NCBI RefSeq assembly: GCF_000244915.1
Contig: NZ_CM001442.1
Coordinates: 5,890,001-5,954,000, forward strand
Length of the DNA: 64,000 nt
Origin: Bradyrhizobium sp. WSM471
Lineage (GTDB): Bacteria; Pseudomonadota; Alphaproteobacteria; Rhizobiales; Xanthobacteraceae
Direction of reading: 5' to 3'
Both the position numbers and the translations under genes were made by a program. The notes under the pieces are model-generated. The model had not been told where the DNA came from. It did no database searches and saw only the letters and a program-made list of their open reading frames with translations. Positions 54,344-62,951 of this stretch are shown here, one piece after another; within the stretch, counting starts at the first letter, position 1, and each line of letters opens with the position of its first letter.

Positions 54344-55626
54344 CGCGTGTTGCCCTCATCAATCCAAACTGGGACTTTGGCGGCAGCATCTATTTTGGCT
54401 GCCGATCCCCTCATCTTCCGCTCGAGCTCGGGATCTCCGAGCACTACCTAAAGGCGGCCGGGCACAAGACGCTGCTGCTCGACGCCCACATGTTCGACCT
54501 TTCTCTCGCCGAGATCGAAGCCGAGCTGCGCGCGTTTGGCCCCGATCAGATCGTCATCACGACGGCACCGACCTATCTGTTCTGGCGCTGCGCCCCTCCC
54601 GAGCTCCGCGTTCCCCAAGAGCTTGCGATGGCGGTGCGCGAATTGGCTCCGATCCTCATCGCGGTGGGTCCCCACGGCTCGACTGTGCCAAAAGCGGCGC
54701 TTCGAAAGCTCGGCACCGACTTCATCGTGATGGGCGAGTGCGAGGCCTCCTTGCTGCGTCTGGCCAATGGCGAGCGGGATTTTCCGGGCCTGTGCTTCGC
54801 CGATGGCGCATCGCTCCGCGTCAATGGCGGCCCGCAGGCGGTCGCGTTCAAGGATCAGCCGCCGCTCGACTGGCCGGAGGAGATGATCCGGCGGCACCAC
54901 CATCACCATCATCGTTTCGAAGCGGAGCCGCAGGCGCCTGGTGCCGAGGTCGAGTCGTCCAGGGGATGTCCGTACAATTGCACCTTCTGCGCCAAGGAGA
55001 ACTTCCGCAACGCCTACCGCAAGCGGCCTGCCTCCATCGTTCTCGAAGAGATCGATGGCCTGCGTCATCAGGGCATCGAATATGTCTATTTCATCGACGA
55101 GATTTTCCTACCGAACGCGGAACTGCTGGAAGGGCTGACCACACGCGGGCTGAAGTTCGGGGTGCAGACCCGTATCGACCTCTGGAAGCCGGACATGCTG
55201 GCTCTGCTCGGCCGCGCCGGCTGCGTCTCGATTGAAGCCGGAATCGAGAGCCTGACCGTCGAGGGCCGCGCCGCGCTCGCCAAGAACTGCAAGATGACGA
55301 CCGACCAGCTTGCCGAACGGCTGGTTGAAGCGCGCCGTCACGTTCCTTTCGTGCAGGCCAATTTGATCGAAGTCCCCGAGGACGATGACCCCATCGTGCA
55401 GCGCTGGCGCCGCACCATGCAGGATGCCGGCATCTGGGCCAACGATCCGGTCCCGCTGTATCCCTATCCCGGCTCGCCGGATTATCGAAAGCTGTGGGGC
55501 GAGCCCGACGATTTCGCCTGGGAGCGCGCGCACCGGCACTATCTCGCGATGTTCGATCAGTTCAGCGACGTGCAGAACGATCGCCCGGTCCCGCTCGAGG
55601 CTCTCGAACTGCAGGTGGCATCATGA
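54340..55626 (+). CDS. B12-binding-type radical SAM protein
   Basis: The product has 428 residues. The N-terminal ~140 residues form a Rossmann-like cobalamin-binding-type domain (RVALINPNWDFGGSIYFG, LLLDAHMFD, IVITTAPTYLFWR), although a classical DxHxxG is not obvious. The radical SAM core has CPYNCTFC at 210-217, FIDEIFLPN, and IEAGIESLT. A natural run of six histidines sits at 186-191 in the interdomain linker. Class B enzymes of this type methylate or rearrange unactivated carbons. Here a sugar or cyclitol carbon skeleton is the likely substrate. A longer frame from 53425 is out-of-frame artefact. Confidence 0.88.
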   Translation: MTRVALINPNWDFGGSIYFGCRSPHLPLELGISEHYLKAAGHKTLLLDAHMFDLSLAEIEAELRAFGPDQIVITTAPTYLFWRCAPPELRVPQELAMAVRELAPILIAVGPHGSTVPKAALRKLGTDFIVMGECEASLLRLANGERDFPGLCFADGASLRVNGGPQAVAFKDQPPLDWPEEMIRRHHHHHHRFEAEPQAPGAEVESSRGCPYNCTFCAKENFRNAYRKRPASIVLEEIDGLRHQGIEYVYFIDEIFLPNAELLEGLTTRGLKFGVQTRIDLWKPDMLALLGRAGCVSIEAGIESLTVEGRAALAKNCKMTTDQLAERLVEARRHVPFVQANLIEVPEDDDPIVQRWRRTMQDAGIWANDPVPLYPYPGSPDYRKLWGEPDDFAWERAHRHYLAMFDQFSDVQNDRPVPLEALELQVAS

Positions 55627-56726
55627 GCCGCAGCTCGCAGCTCAGGATCCTGATGACGACCGATACCGTCGGAGGCGTCTGGACCTACTCGTCATCGCTT
55701 GCTTCGTCCCTTGCTGCGGAGGACGCCGACGTCACCCTGGTGACGACGGGTCCGCGCGCGCGAGCCGGCCAGCTTGAGATGCTCCGTGGCTCGCGGGTCC
55801 GCCTGATCGAAACGGACCTTGCACTCGAATGGCAGGACCCGGAAGGACGAGATCTGTCCCAGGCCAGGCGCGTCCTTGCGAAGCTCGAAGCGGGAATCCG
55901 GCCTGACGTCGTTCACCTCAATAGTTTTCGCGAGGCGACCTTCGCCTGGCGCGCTCCGGTGGTGGTCGTCGCGCATTCCTGCGCCAACTCCTGGGGGCTC
56001 GCCTGCCGCGATACGAGCTGGCTCGGCGAACCGAAATGGCGCGGCTACACCGAACGGGTGACGAACGCATTCGACACGGCACAGGCCTGGGTCACTCCCA
56101 GCCAATCCTTCCACGATGACATTGTGGAGATCTATCGGCCTCGCTCGCGCGGGCTCGTCATCTGGAATGGAATTAGCCCTCAGGGCCACGCGGGACGGAA
56201 GCAAGACATGATCTTTGCGGCGGGCCGGCTCTGGGACCGCGCCAAGAACATCGAGGTCCTGGCGGCTGCAGCGCCTGGGCTGGACTGGCCCGTTCAGGTC
56301 GCCGGGCCGGCGGATGAACGCCCTTCCGCTTCCGTCACCTGGCTCGGGCATTTGCCCCACGAAGCCATGCGCGCGCACTTGCAGCACGCCGCCATTTTCG
56401 CCAGCCCCGCGCTCTATGAGCCGTTCGGCCTCTCCGTTCTGGAAGCCGCGGCGGCGGGATGTGCCCTCGTCCTATCCGACATTCCCACTTTCAGGGAATT
56501 GTGGAGCGGGGCCGCGCTGTTCGTCGATCCCACCGACAGCAGGGCGCTGCATCGAGCACTCGCAGGTCTGTGCACCGACGATCGCGAGCGGGTGCGGCTG
56601 CAACGTGCCGCCTTTGAGCATTCCCTGACCTACTCGCTGACCCGAACCACGAGCGCCTATCTCAGCCTCTACGAGGAGCTGCTTGCCGTCAATCACGCGC
56701 CCGCCCCCATGGAGGTACGCGCATGA
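55623..56726 (+). CDS. Glycosyltransferase family 4 protein
   Basis: This 367-residue GT-B enzyme has LMTTDTVGGVWTYSSSLA at the N-terminus, in the usual GGVWTY form of GT4 proteins, VVHLNSF and VVVVAHSCANSW. The donor site reads FAAGRLWDRAKNI, ASPALYEPFGLSVLEAAAAGCALV, with the EPFGLSVLEA EX7E-type motif. The retaining mechanism and a nucleotide-sugar donor follow from the family; donor and acceptor are unknown. It overlaps the radical SAM gene by four bases (ATGA) and the next glycosyltransferase by four, so it is tightly coupled to both. Confidence 0.9.
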   Translation: MSRSSQLRILMTTDTVGGVWTYSSSLASSLAAEDADVTLVTTGPRARAGQLEMLRGSRVRLIETDLALEWQDPEGRDLSQARRVLAKLEAGIRPDVVHLNSFREATFAWRAPVVVVAHSCANSWGLACRDTSWLGEPKWRGYTERVTNAFDTAQAWVTPSQSFHDDIVEIYRPRSRGLVIWNGISPQGHAGRKQDMIFAAGRLWDRAKNIEVLAAAAPGLDWPVQVAGPADERPSASVTWLGHLPHEAMRAHLQHAAIFASPALYEPFGLSVLEAAAAGCALVLSDIPTFRELWSGAALFVDPTDSRALHRALAGLCTDDRERVRLQRAAFEHSLTYSLTRTTSAYLSLYEELLAVNHAPAPMEVRA

Positions 56727-57853
56727 AATGTGTTCTGTTCTACCACGCGTTCACCTCCTGCTGGAACAACGGCAATGCCCATTTCCTGCGCGGCTATGCC
56801 CGCGAACTTCACGCGCTGGGTCATGAGGTCGTCGTGTTCGAGCCGATCGACGGCTGGAGCCGCTTGAATGCGATCCGCGAGGGTGGCAGTCAGACGATGG
56901 AGGACATTCCAATGCTGTTTCCCGGCATCGGTATCCGTCGCTACGACGCCTCCCTCGATCTCGATGAAGCGTTGCACGGCGCCGATCTCGTCGTCGTCCA
57001 CGAATGGAATTCGCCTGATCTGATCGCGGACATCGGATCGAGACGGGCTCACGGCGCTCCGTTCACGCTGCTGTTCCACGACACCCATCATCGCGCCGTC
57101 AGCTCACCGGACGAACTTGCGCAATTCGACCTCGACGGCTTCGACGGTGTGCTCGCCTTCGGAGAGATCCTTCGTCAAATCTATCTGAAGCTCGGCTGGG
57201 CCGACCGGGCCTTCACCTGGCACGAGGCGGCCGACATCGCCCTGTACCATCCGCTGCCAGATATCGAGCGCACCGACGATGTCGTCTGGATTGGCAATTG
57301 GGGCGACGGCGAACGTAGCGCCGAGCTCAACGAATTTCTGGTCGAACCCGTGGCCGAGTTGAAGCTGCGCGCGGGGGTCTATGGCGTCCGCTATTCGGAC
57401 GCGGCGCTCGCGACCATTCAGGCGGCAGGCATTCGGTATGGCGGCTGGCTGCCCGCACACTGGGCTCCCATTGCTTTCGCCGGCGCGCGCGCGACTGTCC
57501 ACGTTCCCCGCGGCCCCTATGTCCGCTTGCTTCCGGGCATTCCAACCATTCGCGTCTTCGAAGCGATGGCGTGCGGCATTCCACTGGTCTCGGCCCCTTG
57601 GTCAGACGCGGAAGGCCTGTTCCCGGAAGGTGCCTATCTGAGCGCCGCTGACGGCACCGAAATGAAGCGGGCGCTTCGTACGCTGTTCGATGACCGGGAG
57701 TTATGGTCCGCTACCGTGGAGACCGGACTCCGGACAATCAAGGAGCGTCACACCTGCCGTCACCGGGCGGAGCAGCTAGTCGGCATCGTGCAGGACCTCA
57801 GGGCCTCAGGCCACGCCACACAGCCCTTGCGATATCTCGGAGCCTCCGCATGA
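56723..57853 (+). CDS. CgeB-like glycosyltransferase (paralogue B)
   Basis: This 376-residue protein has the family opening CVLFYHAFTSCWNNGNAHFLRGYARELHALGHEV in shorter elements (FTSCWNNGNAHFLRGY, LGHEVVVFEP). The donor half contains VWIGNWGDGERS, RYGGWLPAH, and TIRVFEAMACGIPLVSAPW. It is one of four similar glycosyltransferases in the cluster, more distant from paralogues A and D. There is no signal peptide or membrane segment. Four-base overlaps link it to both neighbours. It presumably adds one residue of a short oligosaccharide. Confidence 0.85.
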   Translation: MKCVLFYHAFTSCWNNGNAHFLRGYARELHALGHEVVVFEPIDGWSRLNAIREGGSQTMEDIPMLFPGIGIRRYDASLDLDEALHGADLVVVHEWNSPDLIADIGSRRAHGAPFTLLFHDTHHRAVSSPDELAQFDLDGFDGVLAFGEILRQIYLKLGWADRAFTWHEAADIALYHPLPDIERTDDVVWIGNWGDGERSAELNEFLVEPVAELKLRAGVYGVRYSDAALATIQAAGIRYGGWLPAHWAPIAFAGARATVHVPRGPYVRLLPGIPTIRVFEAMACGIPLVSAPWSDAEGLFPEGAYLSAADGTEMKRALRTLFDDRELWSATVETGLRTIKERHTCRHRAEQLVGIVQDLRASGHATQPLRYLGASA

Positions 57854-58938
57854 AGATCTGCTTCTTCGGATCCAGCCTCGTCTCGTCCTACTGGAACGGT
57901 GCCGCCACCTATTACCGCGGCATACTGAAGGAGATTGCCGCCCTCGGCCACGACGTCACATTCTTCGAGCCCGATGCTTTCGAGCGCCAGGCCCATCGCG
58001 ACATCGACGATCCCGACTGGGCGAAGGTGGTGGTCTACGCCGCAACGCCCGACGGCTGGCGAAGCTCGCTCGACGGAGCCGCACGGTCGTCCGACATGCT
58101 GGTCAAGGCCAGCGGCGTCGGTGTCTTCGATCGGGAACTGGAGAACGCGGTCGCCGAAATTCCGTCGAATGCAATGCGCATCTACTGGGACGTCGATGCC
58201 CCCGCGACGCTGGAGTCGGTGGCGGACAATCCAGACCATCATCTGCGCTATGCGATCCGGTCCTACGACATGGTTTTGACCTATGGCGGCGGCGATACCG
58301 TCGTATCCGCCTATCGCGGCATCGGCGCGCGCGACTGCGTGCCGATCTACAATGCGCTCGACCCCGCCACACACTTTCCAGCGCCGCCAAATCCACACTT
58401 CGCGTGCGATCTGAGCTTGCTGGCAAATCGCCTCCCTGATCGCGAGCAACGCGTGGAGCGGTTCTTTATCGATGTCGCACGCCAATTGCCGGAAAAGACG
58501 TTCCTGCTCGGTGGATCGGGGTGGGACTCCAAAGACACGCCAGCCAGTCTGCGCAAGGTCGGGCATGTCGGCACCGGCGACCACAACGCCTTCTTCGGCT
58601 CCGGTCTGGCCACGCTGAACGTCAATCGCGACAGCATGGCGCGCTACGGCTTCTCGCCGCCAACACGCGTGTTCGAAGCCATTGGTGCCGGAGCCTGCCT
58701 GATCACCGACCAGTGGGACGGCATTGATCATTTTCTCGAGCCAGATCGCGAGGTGCTGGTGGCCGCGAGCGGGGCGGAGGTCGCAGAGCATCTTGCCGCA
58801 CTGCGCTCCGACCGGGCCCAGGCGATCGCAGCGCGCGCTCGTGCGCGCATTCTGAGCCATCACACCTACCGGCAGCGCGCGCGCCAGTTCAACGATCTCT
58901 TTGCCGCAAGCAATTCGCGAATCGAGGCAGCAGAATGA
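57850..58938 (+). CDS. CgeB-like glycosyltransferase (paralogue C)
   Basis: This 362-residue protein starts at the ATG at 57850 within the previous stop. The opening is KICFFGSSLVSSYWNGAATYYRGI with LGHDVTFFEPDAF. Further landmarks are RIYWDVDAPATLESV, FLLGGSGWDSKD, TLNVNRDSMARYGFSPPTRVFEA and ACLITDQWDGIDHFLEPDRE. The DVDAPATL segment corresponds to DLDTPVTL in paralogue A and DIDTPVTL in D, which ties the three together. The donor and acceptor are unknown. The frame from 57703 upstream is overlap only. Confidence 0.85.
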   Translation: MKICFFGSSLVSSYWNGAATYYRGILKEIAALGHDVTFFEPDAFERQAHRDIDDPDWAKVVVYAATPDGWRSSLDGAARSSDMLVKASGVGVFDRELENAVAEIPSNAMRIYWDVDAPATLESVADNPDHHLRYAIRSYDMVLTYGGGDTVVSAYRGIGARDCVPIYNALDPATHFPAPPNPHFACDLSLLANRLPDREQRVERFFIDVARQLPEKTFLLGGSGWDSKDTPASLRKVGHVGTGDHNAFFGSGLATLNVNRDSMARYGFSPPTRVFEAIGAGACLITDQWDGIDHFLEPDREVLVAASGAEVAEHLAALRSDRAQAIAARARARILSHHTYRQRARQFNDLFAASNSRIEAAE

Positions 58939-60059
58939 ACCTCAATATCGTCGTCGTCGGTCTTTCGGTTACTTCGTCCTGGGGCAATGGCCATGCCACC
59001 ACCTACCGCGCCCTGATCGAAGCCCTGGCACGACGAGGTCACCAGGTCACATTTCTCGAACGCGACGTCCCCTGGTATCGCGAGCATCGTGATCTTGCCA
59101 AGCCTTCCGCTTGGACCGTCGAGCTTTATCAATCCTTGAAGGACATCCCGCAGCGCTTCGGCAAGATGATCCGCGATGCCGATCTGGTGGTCATCGGTTC
59201 GTACGTACCCGACGGCATCGCGATCTCCGAATGGATCACGACTCACGCCCGGGGGATTACCGCCTTCTACGACATCGACACGCCGGTCACGCTTGCAAAG
59301 CTCGAGCAGGGCCTGGACTACCTGACCGCGGCGATGATCCCGCGCTTCGACCTTTATTTGTCCTTTGCCGGCGGCCCGGTGCCGGGCATGATCGAGGAGA
59401 ACTATGGCAGTCCGCTAGCTCGGGTGCTGTATTGCAGTGCCGACACCGACATCTACGCGCCGCAACGCGCGGAGAAGAAATGGGCCCTGGGCTATCTCGG
59501 AACCTACAGCGAGGACCGGCAGCCGGTTCTGGAGCAGTTGCTGCTCGCCCCTGCTCGCACTCTGTCACGCGAGCAATTCGTCGTCGCCGGCGCGCAATAT
59601 CCCGACGAGGTGGTCTGGCCCGCCAATGTCGCCCGGATCGAGCACCTCACGCCCAGACATCATCCGGGATTTTACGCAGAGCAACGCTTTACGCTAAACG
59701 CCACCCGTGCCGACATGCGCGCGCTCGGCTTCTCGCCCAGCGTTCGGCTGTTCGAAGCGGCCGCGTGCGGCACGCCCGTCATCTCGGACCGGTGGCCCGG
59801 AATCGAGACCGTCTTCGAGCCTTCCCGGGAAATCCTGCTCGCATCGAGCCCCCGCGACGTCATGGAGATCCTGCGCGACATGCCCGAGGAGCAAAGGCGC
59901 ACGATCGCGCAAAACGCACGGCGCCGCGTTCTGGCCGACCACACCTCCGACCATCGCGCCCGGCAAGTGGAGACCTACTACGCCGAGGCATCGGTGCGTC
60001 GCCGCCGGAAAGCCCCGCAACTTCCCGCCTCGCGTCCCATGCAGGTCGCCCAAATCTGA
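58935..60059 (+). CDS. CgeB-like glycosyltransferase (paralogue D)
   Basis: This 374-residue protein is the closest relative of the one at 47135-48238. It shares [54 protein letters not shown] and [24 protein letters not shown]. The near-identical layout of A and D, placed at the two ends of the cluster, suggests duplication followed by specialisation for a different linkage or acceptor. The C-terminal tail is basic ([11 protein letters not shown]). It overlaps paralogue C by four bases and is followed after 11 bases by the UDP-xylose synthase-like gene. Confidence 0.86.
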   Translation: MNLNIVVVGLSVTSSWGNGHATTYRALIEALARRGHQVTFLERDVPWYREHRDLAKPSAWTVELYQSLKDIPQRFGKMIRDADLVVIGSYVPDGIAISEWITTHARGITAFYDIDTPVTLAKLEQGLDYLTAAMIPRFDLYLSFAGGPVPGMIEENYGSPLARVLYCSADTDIYAPQRAEKKWALGYLGTYSEDRQPVLEQLLLAPARTLSREQFVVAGAQYPDEVVWPANVARIEHLTPRHHPGFYAEQRFTLNATRADMRALGFSPSVRLFEAAACGTPVISDRWPGIETVFEPSREILLASSPRDVMEILRDMPEEQRRTIAQNARRRVLADHTSDHRARQVETYYAEASVRRRRKAPQLPASRPMQVAQI

Positions 60060-60070
60060 AAGGCAGCACC

Positions 60071-61138
60071 ATGACACTTCAGACCCGCATCAACGCGTCC
60101 CGCCGCTCTCCCACCGTTCTGGTGGCCGGCGGCGCCGGCTTCATCGGATCCCACCTCTGCGACGCGCTTCTGCAGCACGGCCACACCGTGATCTGCCTCG
60201 ACAACCTGTTTACGGGAACGATCGACAACATCCGGCCGCTGCTCAATCATCCGAATTTTCGCTTCATCGAACATGACGTGCGCGATCCCGCCGAGATCGA
60301 GGGCGACATCGACCGGATCTACAGCCTCGCCTGCCCGGCGTCGCCCCGTCACTATCAGAAAGATCCGGTCGGCACGATGAAGACGTGCGTGCTCGGCACC
60401 ATCAACATGCTTGAGCTCGCGCAGCGGAAAGGCGCCCGGGTGCTGCAGGCATCGACCAGCGAAGTCTACGGCGATCCCGAGGTCCATCCCCAGCCCGAAA
60501 CCTATCTCGGCAACGTCAATCCGATCGGACCCCGGGCCTGCTACGATGAGGGCAAGCGGGCCGCGGAGACGCTGATGTTCGATTACCATCGCATGTACGG
60601 GGTCGAAATCAAGGTCGCGCGCATCTTCAACACCTACGGACCCCGGATGCTGGAGAATGACGGACGCGTGGTCTCCAACTTCATCGTGCAGGCACTTCGC
60701 GGAGAGCCGATCACGATCTATGGAGGTGGTACGCAGACCAGGAGCTTCTGTTTCGTCGACGATCTCGTGCGCGGCCTCCAGCTGCTCATGGAGAGTCCAT
60801 CCTCGATTACCGGTCCGTGCAATCTGGGCAACCCCCACGAGGTCACCATCGAGGCTATTGCGCGCGACGTGCTGGCGTACACGGACTCAATTTCCCCGCT
60901 CCGGTTCGAGGAGTTGCCCAAGGACGATCCAAAGCGCCGCAAACCGGTGATCGACACAGCCGTTCGAGCGCTGGGATGGCGCCCGCGCGTGGCGCTCAAA
61001 GACGGTCTCAGGGCGACGATCGCCTATTTCGCCATGCGCATGGCCGGGGAAGCGCCGGCACTCGTTCCTGCCATTGCACCGCGCAGGGGCGGACGTACCG
61101 GGGCACGCGGCCAGCTGACGATCGCCGATCGGCAGTGA
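60071..61138 (+). CDS. UDP-glucuronate decarboxylase (UDP-xylose synthase) family
   Basis: This 355-residue extended SDR has [57 protein letters not shown] and [13 protein letters not shown] with YxxxK. The [11 protein letters not shown] and [16 protein letters not shown] elements are also diagnostic of UXS. It should convert UDP-glucuronate to UDP-xylose, giving the cluster a pentose donor. It is soluble, without the membrane anchor of eukaryotic forms. The ~30-residue C-terminal extension is basic and low complexity. It is the last gene of the co-directional run. Confidence 0.92.
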   Translation: MTLQTRINASRRSPTVLVAGGAGFIGSHLCDALLQHGHTVICLDNLFTGTIDNIRPLLNHPNFRFIEHDVRDPAEIEGDIDRIYSLACPASPRHYQKDPVGTMKTCVLGTINMLELAQRKGARVLQASTSEVYGDPEVHPQPETYLGNVNPIGPRACYDEGKRAAETLMFDYHRMYGVEIKVARIFNTYGPRMLENDGRVVSNFIVQALRGEPITIYGGGTQTRSFCFVDDLVRGLQLLMESPSSITGPCNLGNPHEVTIEAIARDVLAYTDSISPLRFEELPKDDPKRRKPVIDTAVRALGWRPRVALKDGLRATIAYFAMRMAGEAPALVPAIAPRRGGRTGARGQLTIADRQ

Positions 61139-61172
61139 TCAGCGGAAAACACCCACGGGCCCTCGCAAGCTC

Positions 61173-61433
61173 TCAAGCCCGTGAAGCAGCCGCGCCGCGG
61201 GCCCGCTTGCAGAAGTTCTCGAGATGGTACTGGTATTCGGAGATCGCGCGATTGGCCATCCGGATCCGGTTTTCCTGGCCTTCCTCGACCATCATGGTGA
61301 TGCGCTGGGCGAGAAATACGCACGCCTCGAACTCATCGTGGATCGCCCCGCTGCGGGCGAGAAAGTCCCATGCGATCTCATAGGCCTGTTCGGCAGCAGG
61401 ATTGCGGTAGTCGCTGAAGATGATGTGCGCCAT
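61173..61433 (-). CDS. Small hypothetical protein, 86 aa
   Basis: The function is not recognised. The ATG at 61433 gives MAHIIFSDYRNPAAEQAYEIAWDF in short: a helical, acidic protein with FLARSGAIHDEFEACVFLAQRI, MVEEGQENRIRMANRAI and a basic end after YQYHLENFCKRAR. It is probably a small all-helical protein. It converges on the end of the glycan cluster and lies downstream of the DUF892 gene on the same strand after a 133-base gap. The frame extending to 61523 lacks a ribosome site. Confidence 0.65.
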   Translation of the reverse strand: MAHIIFSDYRNPAAEQAYEIAWDFLARSGAIHDEFEACVFLAQRITMMVEEGQENRIRMANRAISEYQYHLENFCKRARGAAASRA

Positions 61434-61566
61434 GACAGCAAAACGCGGATGAGAGGGTTTCGGTCCTGCGAGCCCATATGAGAGCGCAGGCAACCTTAGC
61501 GGCCGAACCCGCCGGTCTCGCACCAGACGGGACCGGCGGTCTCGCCGTGATGGCGATGGAGTACGA

Positions 61567-62064
61567 TCAGGCTGCCTGGCGCTGATGCGCCAGATATTCC
61601 ATTGTCACCTTCTCGATGTTTGAGTCGATCCAGGCGGCCATGCGCTGCTCCTCCTTCAGCGATGTCTCGAGCGGCTCCTTGGCCTCCGCGAGCCCAGCGG
61701 CGCCGCAGAGGGCGAGCAAAGATTTGTAGGCAGCGATCTCGAAATTCTCGAAGGCATTGTTGGCGAATGTGTTCTTGAGAATCTCGTCGCCGGCAACTGA
61801 ATGTGCCATGGCTTGCATGTTCGCCATCATGGATTGCGTCGTATCCTTGAGGCTGGAGGTACTCTCGCCGCAGGCTTCCAGGCATCTCTCCAAGCGCTTC
61901 AGCTGCTCGTTGGTCTCTTGAAGGTGGGCGGCGACCTTGGCCTTGACCTCGGGATATTCGTCCAGTCGTTCCGACTGACGTTCCATCAGCTCTCGCGCCT
62001 GCACTTCCATCGCATGCGCATTACGTAATCCGACTACGAATGTATCGCGGGCTGCGTTCGTCAT
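61567..62064 (-). CDS. DUF892 (YciE/YciF-like) ferritin-like protein
   Basis: This 165-residue four-helix protein has the family pattern: AHAMEVQARELMERQSERL opening, YPEVKAKVAAHLQETNEQLKRLE, then NNAFENFEIAAYKSLLALC and LKEEQRMAAWID. Conserved Glu and His residues on the helices would form a diiron-type site. Members are typical general stress response products of alphaproteobacteria. An EcfG-like promoter lies just upstream on the same strand. Its biochemical activity is not established. Confidence 0.9.
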   Translation of the reverse strand: MTNAARDTFVVGLRNAHAMEVQARELMERQSERLDEYPEVKAKVAAHLQETNEQLKRLERCLEACGESTSSLKDTTQSMMANMQAMAHSVAGDEILKNTFANNAFENFEIAAYKSLLALCGAAGLAEAKEPLETSLKEEQRMAAWIDSNIEKVTMEYLAHQRQAA

Positions 62065-62099
62065 TTCATGTTCTCCATTTCATGGGCCTTGTTGCCGCC

Positions 62100-62124
62100 A
62101 ACCGTAGTTTCGGTGGATCGTTCC
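62100..62124 (-). promoter_or_regulatory. Candidate sigma-EcfG promoter of the DUF892 gene
   Basis: Reading leftward, GGAAC (62124-62120), 16 bases, then GGTT (62103-62100) precede the gene start at 62064 by about 36 bases. The -10 first base differs from CGTT. DUF892 genes are common members of the EcfG regulon, which supports the call. Confidence 0.55.
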
Positions 62125-62290
62125 TAGGGTGATCCGTGATGCCAACGTTGGGTCCGGCCACCGGACCCGAAGCTAACCTGCGATAACAGAACACAAATCC
62201 CCTTGCCGCCGCTGGAACGCCGCATGCAAATGACTGTTTCCCGGAGCGGGTGGTCGCATCGCCGAACGACCGCAGCGCTCAGGGACAAGA

Positions 62291-62893
62291 ATGGCAGGCA
62301 GCTCTCCGCACGTCAGCAACTCAGGCCCTTCGCTTGGCCGGCCTGGACCGGGCAGCCCCGGATTTGGCCGGCCCGGTGAGGGACAGCCGGACAACGCTTC
62401 CGATCCGTTCTTCATGACGATTCGCGACGATCTTGCGGACAAGGGCTTCTTCACGGCAAGCGCGGAGGAGCTGATCACCTGGGCGCGAACCGGGTCGCTG
62501 ATGTGGATGACGTTCGGGCTCGCCTGCTGCGCGGTCGAGATGATGCAGATGTCGATGCCGCGCTATGACGCCGAACGCTTCGGATTCGCGCCGCGCGCGT
62601 CGCCACGCCAGTCAGATGTGATCATCGTCGCGGGCACGCTCACCAACAAGATGGCGCCGGCGTTTCGCAAAATCTACGATCAGATGCCTGAGCCGCGCTA
62701 CGTGATCTCGATGGGGTCGTGCGCCAACGGCGGTGGTTACTACCACTATTCGTACTCGGTCGTGCGCGGCTGCGATCGCGTCGTGCCTGTCGACATCTAC
62801 GTGCCCGGCTGCCCGCCGACTGCAGAGGCGCTGCTGTACGGCGTGATGCTGCTTCAGAAGAAGATCCGGCGGATCGGCACGATCGAGCGCTAG
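62291..62893 (+). CDS. NuoB homologue (NADH-quinone oxidoreductase 20-kDa subunit), solitary
   Basis: This 200-residue protein carries the four cysteines that bind cluster N2 in complex I: tandem CC in [12 protein letters not shown], one in [13 protein letters not shown] and one in [14 protein letters not shown]. The N-terminal ~35 residues are a Gly/Pro/Ser-rich extension ([17 protein letters not shown]) not found in standard NuoB. No nuoA, nuoC or other complex I gene is near, and the flanks are a ferritin-like gene and a SIR2 gene. It may be a second NuoB isoform or the electron-transfer module of another complex. The start has GGGACAAGA upstream, a weak site. Confidence 0.85.
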   Translation: MAGSSPHVSNSGPSLGRPGPGSPGFGRPGEGQPDNASDPFFMTIRDDLADKGFFTASAEELITWARTGSLMWMTFGLACCAVEMMQMSMPRYDAERFGFAPRASPRQSDVIIVAGTLTNKMAPAFRKIYDQMPEPRYVISMGSCANGGGYYHYSYSVVRGCDRVVPVDIYVPGCPPTAEALLYGVMLLQKKIRRIGTIER

Positions 62894-62951
62894 TGAGCTG
62901 ACCAACTCGGACTTGAATGGACATCAGCGTTTCAGCGCGCCAGGGTCCGCG

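Noticed and set aside
62173..62187. CTAAC-N5-ATAAC near the NuoB homologue as a fifth operator of the same regulators
   Set aside because: There are only two units, far from the other sites, and no clear third unit; mentioned under the NuoB finding but not called as a feature.
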